From NCBI GenBank assembly GCA_024405235.1, contig JAKSPA010000067.1, forward strand, positions 1 through 7,754: 7,754 nt of DNA. Direction: 5' to 3'. A model generated the notes under the pieces. The model saw nothing but the letters and a program-made list of their open reading frames with translations, had not been told where the DNA came from and searched no databases. Position numbers and translations under genes: made by a program. This stretch comes from Lentisphaeria bacterium. GTDB taxonomy: Bacteria > Verrucomicrobiota > Lentisphaeria > Oligosphaerales > Oligosphaeraceae. Shown here piece by piece: positions 1-6,518 of this stretch (position 1 is the stretch's first letter; each line of letters starts with the position of its first letter).

Positions 1-84
1 GGTCGCGGTCGAACGGCTTGCGGTCGCGGTCGAACGGCTTGCGGTCGCGGTCGAAAGGCTTGCGGTCACGGTCGAAAGGCTTGC
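1..84 (-). repeat. In-frame 21-bp tandem repeat (four copies in window) encoding RDRKPFD heptads
   Basis: Four head-to-tail 21-base units occupy 1-21, 22-42, 43-63 and 64-84. Units 1 and 2 are identical. Unit 3 differs from them by one base and unit 4 from unit 3 by one base; all changes are synonymous. Read on the minus strand they encode the heptapeptide RDRKPFD at the C-terminal tail of the pseudouridine synthase. Older, degenerate copies can be seen further upstream in the gene, as NRKPFDRD at residues 333-340 and ERKPFERH at 301-308. The array continues past the left edge, so its total copy number is unknown. It is a protein-coding minisatellite with a basic, probably disordered product. 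Confidence 0.95.
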
Positions 85-1084
85 GATTGAAACGACCGTT
101 GTCCTCTTCGTCGTCTGTCTTTTTGTATTCTGGATAGGGACTTGCCATATAGGGACGACTATGACGTTCAAAAGGCTTGCGCTCGCTGAAGTCGCGATCA
201 GGCTTCTGCCAGTAGGGTTTGGGATCGGCGGCGGCAGCCTGCTCAGGCAGCTGGACGCGAGCGAAGACACGCTCCTGTTCCTCTGCGCTCATGAGGCGCC
301 AAGTGCCGACAGAGAGTTTCTCATCCATCTCAAGAGCACCGATGCCGATGCGGCGCAGAACCTGCACCTCAAGGCCGACATCCTTGCACAGACGTCGCAC
401 TTCGCGCTTGCGGCCTTCGCCAAGTGTGAAGATAAGAGAGCAATGTCCCTTCTGCACGCTTTTCTCCTCGACGTTCAGAGCGCGCAGGAATTCGTCGTTG
501 TCATAGAATCCTTCGATCAGGCGGCGGCGCAAACTAGTGGTGAACTGCCCCTCGCACTCGACGTAGTAGCGCTTGATGATCTGGCGCGAAGGATGCATGA
601 CACGCTGCGCGTAGTCGCCGTCATTCGTGAGAATCAGCATTCCCTCCGAATCTCTGTCAAGACGGCCGACAGTGAAAAGGCGGCCGAATCTCTCTGGAAT
701 AAGTTCGAAGACAAGCTTCTCGGCGTGCTCGTCCTTAGCACTGCAAGTATAGCCTACGGGCTTGTTCAACAGGATATAGACCTTGCCCTGCGGATGGCTC
801 TCGACCTTGCGCCCCTCGAAGCGTATCTCGTCCTTCTCGGGATCCACGTTGAAGGCAGGAGAAGTCACGGCCTCGCCGTTGACAGTCACTCTGCCCTCTT
901 CAATCAACTCCTCGCAACTGCGGCGCGATGCAATGCCCGCGCTTGCAAGGAACTTAGCCAGACGCTCCTCTTTGCAGGACGCCTCACCCTCCTCAACGGT
1001 TGCCTCAGCAGCATCTCCCAAAAACATCATCTCAGCACCGGCACTGACCGCCTGCATCATCTCGTCGTCTTTCTCGTTAGACAT
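1..1084 (-). CDS. rluB: 23S rRNA pseudouridine synthase, RluB/RsuA family (3' end beyond window)
   Basis: Reading the minus strand from the ATG at 1084 gives 361 codons with no stop before the left edge, so the C-terminus is missing. An S4 RNA-binding domain spans about residues 39-90 (ERLAKFLASAGIASRR, then GRVTVNG). The RsuA/RluB catalytic domain follows: LLNKPVGYTCS at 105-115, the signature GRLDRDSEGMLILTNDG at 140-156 with the catalytic aspartate at D143, and the C-terminal GEGRKREVRRLC at 222-233. Such enzymes isomerise a uridine in 23S rRNA (U2605 in E. coli for RluB). RluB is favoured over RsuA or RluE/F by overall pattern, but the exact target uridine is inferred. An acidic N-terminal extension of about 38 residues precedes S4. 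After about residue 285 the protein becomes a charged tail with RDRKPFD repeats. An in-frame TAG lies 11 codons upstream of the ATG, which supports this start; the Shine-Dalgarno sequence is weak (AGGA about 8-9 bases upstream). The gene is divergent from the oxidoreductase operon. Confidence 0.93.
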   Translation of the reverse strand, partial: MSNEKDDEMMQAVSAGAEMMFLGDAAEATVEEGEASCKEERLAKFLASAGIASRRSCEELIEEGRVTVNGEAVTSPAFNVDPEKDEIRFEGRKVESHPQGKVYILLNKPVGYTCSAKDEHAEKLVFELIPERFGRLFTVGRLDRDSEGMLILTNDGDYAQRVMHPSRQIIKRYYVECEGQFTTSLRRRLIEGFYDNDEFLRALNVEEKSVQKGHCSLIFTLGEGRKREVRRLCKDVGLEVQVLRRIGIGALEMDEKLSVGTWRLMSAEEQERVFARVQLPEQAAAADPKPYWQKPDRDFSERKPFERHSRPYMASPYPEYKKTDDEEDNGRFNRKPFDRDRKPFDRDRKPFDRDRKPFDRD

Positions 1085-1191
1085 GGCTCTTGTCCTGTCA
1101 AAAATGAACTTCTATGACAAATCTGTGTAAAAACCGATAATATAACACACAAAACGACATCTTTGTAATTTTAGCACCAATATTTTGGCGA

Positions 1192-1221
1192 ATTATATAC
1201 TTAAGTTTCCAGCATGGTCCA
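1192..1221 (-). promoter_or_regulatory. Candidate leftward promoter for rluB
   Basis: On the minus strand a perfect TATAAT -10 hexamer (plus-strand 1192-1197) lies 18 bases from TGGACC (plus-strand 1216-1221), which matches the TTGACA consensus at four of six positions. Use of this site would give an rluB leader of roughly 100 bases. An alternative closer to the gene is TATATT at 1139-1144 with TTACAA at 1163-1168, also spaced by 18 bases but with a poorer -35. The sequence alone does not decide between them. Confidence 0.35.
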
Positions 1222-1310
1222 TACATCCCATCACTCCCATACGACCATTTGTCCAACCCGTCTTGCAACAAAACTCTTTCGTCCGTATCAAAGTCACAAA
1301 AAAAACATTT

Positions 1311-1339
1311 TTGGCACGGCGCGTTTCGGCATATATGAT
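1311..1339 (+). promoter_or_regulatory. Sigma70-like promoter for the oxidoreductase operon
   Basis: TTGGCA at 1311-1316 and TATGAT at 1334-1339 are separated by exactly 17 bases. Each hexamer matches the consensus (TTGACA and TATAAT) at five of six positions. The -10 sits inside the near-palindrome ATATATGATATAT (1331-1343), and an A8 run at 1298-1305 lies just upstream of the -35, where an UP-like element would be. Transcription would start near 1346, giving a leader of about 45 bases before the ATG at 1391. This also supports the shorter start of the oxidoreductase. Confidence 0.6.
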
Positions 1340-1376
1340 ATATTCAGTTTAAATACATTTTTCTGTTCAAAAAACC

Positions 1377-1382
1377 AAAGGA
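1377..1382 (+). promoter_or_regulatory. Shine-Dalgarno sequence deciding the oxidoreductase start
   Basis: AAAGGA lies 8 bases upstream of the ATG at 1391. It is the only convincing ribosome-binding site in the window, and it selects 1391 over the in-frame upstream ATG at 1214. Confidence 0.7.
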
Positions 1383-1390
1383 TTTCCACA

Positions 1391-2473
1391 ATGGCCTCAA
1401 AGAAAGCCCCTGCATTCAAAAAGCTTCGCGTTGCCTTCATAGGCACTGGCTATATCTCAGCTTCGCACATCGCGGCGTACCGCTACCTTCCCGAAACTGA
1501 AATCGTTGCAGGATGCGACATCAAGCCCGAGCGTCTGGCATGGTTCAAGCAACAGCCTGGCTGCGAGAATGCAAAGTGCTATGACGACTTCAACAAGATG
1601 CTGAAAGCCGAGAAAATCGATCTGGTGGATGTCTGCACGCCGAATGGCGTTCATGCTCCAGCAACGATTGCGGCGCTGAAGGCAGGCTGTCATGTGATGG
1701 TAGAAAAACCCATGGCCATGAATCCTGACGAATGCAAGCAAATGAACGATGCGGCGGCTAAGGCGAAGAAACTGCTTGCCTGCGGCTTCCAGATTCGCTA
1801 CACTCCTGCAGTGCAGATGTGCAAACGCGCTGTCGATGAAGGGCTTTTAGGCGATATCCTCTACGTCAAAGTGCACGCCATGCGCCGCAGAGGCGTTCCG
1901 AACTGGGGCGTATTCGGACAGAAGGACCTCCAGGGCGGTGGTCCGATGATCGACATCGGCGTGCACCAGATCGAATCAGCGCACTTTGCGATGGGCGAGC
2001 CGAAACCGATCGCCGCGAGCGGAAAGACGTGGACCTTCCTTGGCAACCAGCCTACAAGCGTCGCCTGCCGTTGGCCGAATTGGGACTACAAGACATATAC
2101 GGTCGAGGACCTCTGCGTCGGACAGGTGCGTTTCGACAACGGCTCTCTCATGCAGATCGAGAGTTCCTTCTGCTCGCACATCGAAGAAGACACGGCCTAT
2201 TGGGAACTCATGGGCACAAAGGGCGGATTCAACTCGAAGACCGAGACGCTTTTCCATGACATGGCAGGCACGATGGTCAACTCGAAAGCAGGCTTCCTGC
2301 CGAACCACGCACATCCAATAGATTTCATCTCCAAACTGCGCGATCTCACTTCCGCGATCATCTACGGCACGCCCCTGCACTCTTCAGGAGAAGAAGGCAT
2401 GGCCGTCCAGAAGATCATCGATGGCCTCTATCGTTCCGCGGACAAAGGCGGCGCGGAAGTCAAGATCAGCTAA
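1391..2473 (+). CDS. Gfo/Idh/MocA-family NAD(P)-dependent oxidoreductase
   Basis: The product is 360 residues, typical for this family of sugar and cyclitol dehydrogenases. An N-terminal Rossmann fold starts with LRVAFIGTGYIS (dinucleotide-binding glycines near residues 18-20), and the acidic D43 in GCDIKPERL ends the second strand, which suggests an NAD preference. The family hallmark EKP is at 105-107 (HVMVEKPMAMN); its lysine is the usual catalytic/substrate residue. The C-terminal substrate domain has GGGPMIDIGVHQIE at 182-195, with the D188/H192 pair expected in the active site. The substrate cannot be read from sequence. The LpxC-family gene 17 bases downstream suggests a nucleotide-sugar or envelope sugar, as for the GnnA-type UDP-GlcNAc 3-dehydrogenases of the same family, but that is inference. 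The ATG at 1391 is preferred because of the upstream AAAGGA, the promoter at 1311-1339, and the Rossmann motif starting at the usual distance. It is the first gene of a probable four-gene operon. Confidence 0.92.
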   Translation: MASKKAPAFKKLRVAFIGTGYISASHIAAYRYLPETEIVAGCDIKPERLAWFKQQPGCENAKCYDDFNKMLKAEKIDLVDVCTPNGVHAPATIAALKAGCHVMVEKPMAMNPDECKQMNDAAAKAKKLLACGFQIRYTPAVQMCKRAVDEGLLGDILYVKVHAMRRRGVPNWGVFGQKDLQGGGPMIDIGVHQIESAHFAMGEPKPIAASGKTWTFLGNQPTSVACRWPNWDYKTYTVEDLCVGQVRFDNGSLMQIESSFCSHIEEDTAYWELMGTKGGFNSKTETLFHDMAGTMVNSKAGFLPNHAHPIDFISKLRDLTSAIIYGTPLHSSGEEGMAVQKIIDGLYRSADKGGAEVKIS

Positions 2474-2490
2474 TTCATCTGGCAAAGAAA

Positions 2491-3513
2491 ATGCATTTGT
2501 TCAACAATGGTTCGAAGGATGCATTCCAACGCGCTTGGGATGCATTGCAGACACAGGCGATAGACGACGTCCGCCCGGCGCCAGCTGGCTGGAAGCCGCC
2601 CGAATATGCGCAAACCATTGCCAAAGAGTGCTCCGTCACGGGTCCCGCCACCTACTCGAAGGGCAAAAGCAGAACGCTGCGCTTTCTGCCTGCAGAACCA
2701 CTGGAATCAGGCTGGAGTTTCAACCGCTGCGATCTTCCTGAGCAGTATCCTATCAAAGCCTGTCTGCAGAATGTCGCACGCGCAGATCGCGCTATAATCC
2801 TGCGAACGGGAGCGGATGCGAATCGTCTTCGCATGAGCGAACACATCATCTGCCATCGCCTTGGTTTGGGCATTGACAATCTCCGCGTTGAAATCGCTTC
2901 GGAAGATCCACCGCTCTTTGACGAAGGCTCCATGCCGATCGTCAAAGCACTGACAGAGGCAGGAATCGTCAAACAAAAGCTGTCTGCGCCCCTTCTGTAT
3001 GTAACTCCGAAGGAACCAATTGTTTTGATGCATCCATCAAACGGCGGTTTTCTCATGTGGGAACCTGCCGAAAACGGCGACAAACGGCTTTCGCTTGACG
3101 TCGCAATTGACTTTCCGACAGCAATCGGCAAGGAGCGCATACAACTCGACCTCTGCGAAGAGACATTCATCCATGGCGCCGTGGCGCGAACAAACTGTTC
3201 GGCCTCCGAAATGCGCATGGCCAAAACCATCGGACTGCTCTTTTCCGAATACAGGAATCTCGGCTACACCAACGAAAACATCCTGCTGGCGGACAAAGAC
3301 AAATACGTCAACACGCCAAAACTAGTCCTGCCGTCTGGCAAGGCGCTTGAAGCAGTCTGGCACCGCACGTGCCTCGATCTCATAGCCGCGCTATCTCTAA
3401 TCACACCAGGCACGCGTCCCGCTGGCAAAATCTCATCATACAAGTCCGGTCACGTTCTCGACGTAAGATTCCTCTCTCTGGCCTCTTTGGAAGACTGTCT
3501 GACATTCTGCTAA
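2491..3513 (+). CDS. Divergent LpxC-family protein (UDP-3-O-acyl-N-acetylglucosamine deacetylase homologue)
   Basis: This 340-residue protein matches LpxC along its length by eye. EHIICHRLGLGIDNLRVE at 117-134 corresponds to the LpxC EHLxAALxGLGIDN motif (E117 general base, H118 zinc ligand). DEGSMPIV at 144-151 matches the DGSAxPFV segment. ART at 232-234 carries the conserved threonine. YKSGHVL at 317-323 carries the second catalytic histidine, H321. Canonical LpxC removes the acetyl group from UDP-3-O-acyl-GlcNAc, the committed step of lipid A synthesis in the cytoplasm. Several landmarks are altered. The zinc-ligand helix reads H291-RTCL-D296, one residue longer than the usual HxxxD. The GLHxG loop reads ATYSKG. 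The DFxHP strand end lacks HP. The N-terminus has about 40 extra residues and the C-terminus is about 20 shorter than in E. coli LpxC. It may be a paralogue with an altered substrate, an unusual sole LpxC, or an inactive relative. No clear Shine-Dalgarno sequence precedes the ATG. Confidence 0.8.
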   Translation: MHLFNNGSKDAFQRAWDALQTQAIDDVRPAPAGWKPPEYAQTIAKECSVTGPATYSKGKSRTLRFLPAEPLESGWSFNRCDLPEQYPIKACLQNVARADRAIILRTGADANRLRMSEHIICHRLGLGIDNLRVEIASEDPPLFDEGSMPIVKALTEAGIVKQKLSAPLLYVTPKEPIVLMHPSNGGFLMWEPAENGDKRLSLDVAIDFPTAIGKERIQLDLCEETFIHGAVARTNCSASEMRMAKTIGLLFSEYRNLGYTNENILLADKDKYVNTPKLVLPSGKALEAVWHRTCLDLIAALSLITPGTRPAGKISSYKSGHVLDVRFLSLASLEDCLTFC

Positions 3514-3526
3514 ATCGAATCCATAT

Positions 3527-4240
3527 ATGAAAATTCTGCAAATAATTCTTACCGCAGTCGTTGCACTTCTCCTTTCAAGCTGCGTCGCAAGCACATACTG
3601 GCTGACGCCGCAGCAGCAGGAAATAGCACGCGAGAAATATCCTGTCGAGCCTGGCCTGAATCTAGTCGAAGGCGAACCGGTTTGGAATACGGCAAAGGTC
3701 GCGGCACGCGTCGTCCTTGCGCCAGTCACGCTTTTCATTTCAGAAGGAATGCTTTGCGGCAAACGCGAATTGCCATACAAGCTCTATTTCAGCGAACTAA
3801 GCGGCATAGCCAAGGCACAGGCAGGCGCTTCGCTCGTGGATTTCGACACGATCGTGGAAATCGGCGACCTGCAGGCGTATCTTGACCAGGAGTCCGCCGA
3901 TGCGGCAAAGACCGCGCTGTATCCATACAATGCGATGCAACAGGAATTCTGGACGACCAAATACGCGCTCGGTCAGGCCGCCATTCAGAAAATCTGCCTC
4001 CAGTATGGTTTCTGTACTGTTGATGAAATACAGAACGTTCAATCCAATCAGGAAAGCAACTACCACAATATCAGAATACTCATACAGGCGACGCTTTCCA
4101 GAATCAAGGCGGAACGCATGGAAGAAGACAGAAGAAGGCGTCTTTGGGAAGAGGAGATGGATCGTAAACGAATGATGCATGATTTTCATCACCATCATCA
4201 CCATGACGCCCCGCCTCCGCCGCCTCACCACAAACATTGA
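3527..4240 (+). CDS. Lipoprotein of unknown function with natural His6 C-terminal tail
   Basis: I do not recognise a family for this 237-residue protein. The N-terminus is a textbook lipoprotein signal: MK, a hydrophobic stretch, then the lipobox LSSC with the acylated cysteine at C19. Valine, not aspartate, follows that cysteine, which favours outer-membrane sorting under the Lol rule known from E. coli. The mature part has three further cysteines (in EGMLCGKREL, and as CLQYGFC) that could form disulfides in the periplasm. Residues about 185-217 form a highly charged Arg/Glu-rich helix or coiled coil. The end is HDF, six histidines (221-226, bases 4187-4204), DA, five prolines and HHKH, which suggests a metal-binding tail. 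It begins 13 bases after the LpxC-like gene and ends 14 bases before birA, so it is probably cotranscribed. No Shine-Dalgarno sequence is visible; the start is fixed by the signal peptide. Confidence 0.85.
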   Translation: MKILQIILTAVVALLLSSCVASTYWLTPQQQEIAREKYPVEPGLNLVEGEPVWNTAKVAARVVLAPVTLFISEGMLCGKRELPYKLYFSELSGIAKAQAGASLVDFDTIVEIGDLQAYLDQESADAAKTALYPYNAMQQEFWTTKYALGQAAIQKICLQYGFCTVDEIQNVQSNQESNYHNIRILIQATLSRIKAERMEEDRRRRLWEEEMDRKRMMHDFHHHHHHDAPPPPPHHKH

Positions 4241-4254
4241 CGCACCGCCCTTGA

Positions 4255-5058
4255 ATGTCACTCTTCGAGCAAGAACTCTATTTCGCCAATCTGCGCGCGA
4301 CACGCATCGGCATGCCGCTGAATATCGCGGATACACTTGAATCGACCAACCAGTTTCTGCTTGAACTCGCAACTCAAAAGGCGCAGGAAGGCACGCTTGC
4401 CGTCGCTGAAACACAGACGGCGGGGCGCGGTCGCCAGCGCCGCCTATGGCACTCACCGCCTGGTCTGAATCTCTATTTCTCACTGTTGCTCTGGCCAGAC
4501 GCATCGCCGCTGCGCAGACCGCAGCTCGCCATGCTGACGGCATTGGCTCTGCGACGCGCGATTCTAACGCAGGACGCTACGCTTGCAATTGGACTGAAAT
4601 GGCCCAATGATTTATGGATCAACGGTCTGAAAATCTCCGGAATCCTCTGCGAATGCCCTCCTGAACCACTGGACGGACGTTACGGCATCGTCATAGGAAT
4701 AGGTCTCAACATCAATTCGCTGGCAGAGGACTTTCCGCAGGAACTGCACGCAACCGCCACGTCTCTACGTATTCAAGCAGGAGGAAAGCTCTCTTCCAGA
4801 GAAAGACTGCTAGCGGAACTCTCCAACGCATTCCAGCAACTCCCCGACAAACGGCTGAAGCACGCGCAACCACTCACCTTGCTCCCCGAATGGAATGAAC
4901 ACGATATTCTGATTGAAAAAACGATAGCGGTTCAGCGTCCGAACGATATCGTGACTGGCATGGTGACTGGCTATACTCCAGAAGGGCTTCTACGCCTGAA
5001 GACGCAGGACGGCGTAATAACCATTTCAGCAGGCGACGCACATCTCAAGCGCAATTGA
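4255..5058 (+). CDS. birA: Biotin--[acetyl-CoA-carboxylase] ligase (BirA, class I, no repressor domain)
   Basis: The 267-residue product activates biotin with ATP to biotinyl-5'-AMP and transfers it to a lysine of carboxyl-carrier proteins, mainly AccB. The catalytic domain shows the ATP/biotin loop GRGRQRR at 57-63, then KWPNDLW at 115-121, KISGIL at 126-131 (K126 equals the biotin-contacting lysine of the family) and the GIGLNIN strand at 148-154. A small SH3-like C-terminal domain covers about 205-267 (IVTGMVTGYTPEGLLRL, ISAGDAHLK). The N-terminal winged-helix DNA-binding domain of bifunctional BirA is absent, so it should not act as a biotin-operon repressor. It starts 14 bases after the lipoprotein stop without a clear Shine-Dalgarno sequence. 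A second in-frame ATG at 4312 (M20) is possible, since the conserved part begins near residue 25. It is the last gene of the putative operon and converges with the permease 22 bases away. Confidence 0.95.
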   Translation: MSLFEQELYFANLRATRIGMPLNIADTLESTNQFLLELATQKAQEGTLAVAETQTAGRGRQRRLWHSPPGLNLYFSLLLWPDASPLRRPQLAMLTALALRRAILTQDATLAIGLKWPNDLWINGLKISGILCECPPEPLDGRYGIVIGIGLNINSLAEDFPQELHATATSLRIQAGGKLSSRERLLAELSNAFQQLPDKRLKHAQPLTLLPEWNEHDILIEKTIAVQRPNDIVTGMVTGYTPEGLLRLKTQDGVITISAGDAHLKRN

Positions 5059-5080
5059 CAACGCCCTTCCAGTCAAAGGA

Positions 5081-6430
5081 TTATTTTCTTCTTATCAATT
5101 TTATCGCCACGCCGACCGCCAGGCCAATGGCCGTATATAGCCAAAAGCCGCTGCCATTGGAGAAAAGCCCCACGCAGTTGCATGCGACCAGCGTCAACAG
5201 AATGACATAAGGATAGCATATTCCGCCTGGAACCACGAAGCGCCGTTCGCCCTCCGCTTCATCTGGCGCCTTTGCCGCTCCGTCATGCCTTGTCTTCACC
5301 AAACTGAGCATGGTGATCACCATGATGATGATATTGAACACGGCACCGAAATTCACAAGTTGCTCAGTGTATTGCGGAAGGCACGCATAGAACATTGCCA
5401 AAAGGCATGTCACGATCGTGGCAAGCGCCGGAATCCCGCGGCGGTTCGCATATCCGAAACACGCGGGAAGCGTTCCGTCTTCTCCTGCGGCTTGAATCGC
5501 ACGCGCATTGATGGAAACACAGACGAGCATCGTCGTCAGAAGCGCAAGGACGGCCGCAACGCTGACGACTCCCGAGAGCCATGGAGAATCGCTCAGTTTG
5601 GTAAAGCAGGCAGCGAAGACCGGAATGAAACGCATTCCTTCGTTCTCCTTCAGGAACTCAGCCGAAACCAGTCCCGACGTCGCCAGAAGCATCAGCACAT
5701 ATATCAGCGCCACGAAAACAACCGCGCACATCATCGACAGCGGAATCGTGCGCCTTGCATGGCGCACCTCTCCCGCCATGAATGCCAACGCGATAATTCC
5801 ACTATAGCCTATGATCGCAATCGGAATGCCCTTCAGGAAGCCTAACGGCCCGCCTATCCCCTGCGTGAAAAATGGCTTCAGCATGGCGGTCGAGTAGGCT
5901 TCCGAACCGAATGCCCTGCATACATAGACGATGATTGCGGCCAATAGCGCCATTACAATCACCGTGTTGATTTTTCCCGTGAGCTTCATGCTCATCAGAT
6001 TCATGACCATGCATGCGAGAACCGACACCAGCGCCAATGGAATCTGCAACGAGCCTGCCTTGGGAAAGGCGACGCCAAGATACACTCCGACGTATATGGC
6101 GGAAAAAGCAATCGCTACGATATTCGTGAGAATAGTGCTCCAGCAGGCAAGCCATCCAAGCCATTTTCCGCATGCGCCTTCGAACGCCATTCTAGGGAAA
6201 TAGTAAACGCCTCCTGATTTTTTGAAGCGGCAGGCGGGTTCGGCCATGAACATTCCGTAGGAAAAGAGTATTGCGCCTGCTATCAGCCATGAAAGCACGG
6301 CGGATGGCCCCGCAAGAAACATCGTCAAACCAGACAGCGAAAAAATCGCGCTTCCCACCATCGAGCCTATCAGCAGCATCACGCACTCAAAAAGGCCCAG
6401 TTTACCATTCGCTTGATGTTGGTCGGACAT
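5081..6430 (-). CDS. APC-superfamily amino-acid permease
   Basis: This 449-residue inner-membrane protein has about 12 hydrophobic segments, the usual size for the amino acid-polyamine-organocation superfamily. The first helix carries the unwound substrate-binding signature as GSMVGSAIF at 22-30 (family form GxGIGSGIF). The region GYSGIIALAFMAGEVRHARRTIP matches the conserved helix 6 and following loop, where the family has a Glu-containing motif before xRxIP. These features place it as an amino-acid/polyamine uniporter, symporter or exchanger; the substrate cannot be assigned. The C-terminus ends with IKLIRRK. The ATG at 6430 gives a short polar N-terminus before helix 1, as expected, with no visible Shine-Dalgarno sequence. 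The gene lies 88 bases downstream of folB on the same strand and converges with birA. The 22 bases between the two stop codons contain no recognisable terminator. Confidence 0.9.
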   Translation of the reverse strand: MSDQHQANGKLGLFECVMLLIGSMVGSAIFSLSGLTMFLAGPSAVLSWLIAGAILFSYGMFMAEPACRFKKSGGVYYFPRMAFEGACGKWLGWLACWSTILTNIVAIAFSAIYVGVYLGVAFPKAGSLQIPLALVSVLACMVMNLMSMKLTGKINTVIVMALLAAIIVYVCRAFGSEAYSTAMLKPFFTQGIGGPLGFLKGIPIAIIGYSGIIALAFMAGEVRHARRTIPLSMMCAVVFVALIYVLMLLATSGLVSAEFLKENEGMRFIPVFAACFTKLSDSPWLSGVVSVAAVLALLTTMLVCVSINARAIQAAGEDGTLPACFGYANRRGIPALATIVTCLLAMFYACLPQYTEQLVNFGAVFNIIIMVITMLSLVKTRHDGAAKAPDEAEGERRFVVPGGICYPYVILLTLVACNCVGLFSNGSGFWLYTAIGLAVGVAIKLIRRK

Positions 6431-6518
6431 GTTTGGTTAATTGACTTTACGGCATGTATATACGGAACGGACGTTCAAATGCGTTGACACCGCAAACATG
6501 CGCAGCCGTCGTAGCGAC

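Larger units (their letters stand above)
1085..1390. other. Divergent intergenic region, 306 bases, between rluB and the oxidoreductase operon
   Basis: This AT-rich stretch separates two divergent genes and holds promoters for both. The rightward promoter is well formed; the leftward ones are weaker (listed separately). An A8 run at 1298-1305 lies just upstream of the rightward -35 element. A short inverted repeat, TGTGT at 1124-1128 with ACACA at 1145-1149, has a 16-base loop and may be chance. The oxidoreductase frame stays open back to an ATG at 1214, but the composition and the promoter inside it argue that 1214-1390 is not coding. No tRNA, small RNA or riboswitch pattern was recognised. 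Confidence 0.7.

Noticed and set aside
1..84. Possible CRISPR array from the regular repeats
   Set aside because: The 21-base units are directly adjacent without spacers, keep the reading frame and encode a heptapeptide inside a real gene.
161..1117. A 318-codon plus-strand open frame starting at 161
   Set aside because: It is antisense to the pseudouridine synthase, whose S4 and GRLD motifs are unmistakable. The plus-strand product has no recognisable domain and owes its length to the codon composition of the real gene.
1214..1390. A 59-residue N-terminal extension of the oxidoreductase starting at the ATG at 1214
   Set aside because: The stretch is AT-rich, contains a good promoter, and lacks similarity to the family. 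The ATG at 1391 has a Shine-Dalgarno sequence and the correct distance to the Rossmann motif.
4187..4204. His6 codons as a sign of cloning-vector contamination
   Set aside because: The histidines are followed by an in-frame DA-polyproline-HHKH tail and then birA with native operon spacing. No linker, protease site or vector sequence is seen.
3797..4543. A 248-codon minus-strand open frame
   Set aside because: It overlaps the 3' half of the lipoprotein gene and the start of birA antisense. Both of those have clear protein signatures; this one has none.
5285..5845. A 186-codon plus-strand open frame
   Set aside because: It is antisense to the membrane-spanning permease, and its His/Arg-rich product is typical of a reverse-frame shadow.
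6431..6518. Promoter or terminator between folB and the permease
   Set aside because: A TATATA-like element is present, but no -35 lies at a proper distance. Only a 4-bp CGCA/TGCG hairpin without a T run is visible, which is too weak to call.
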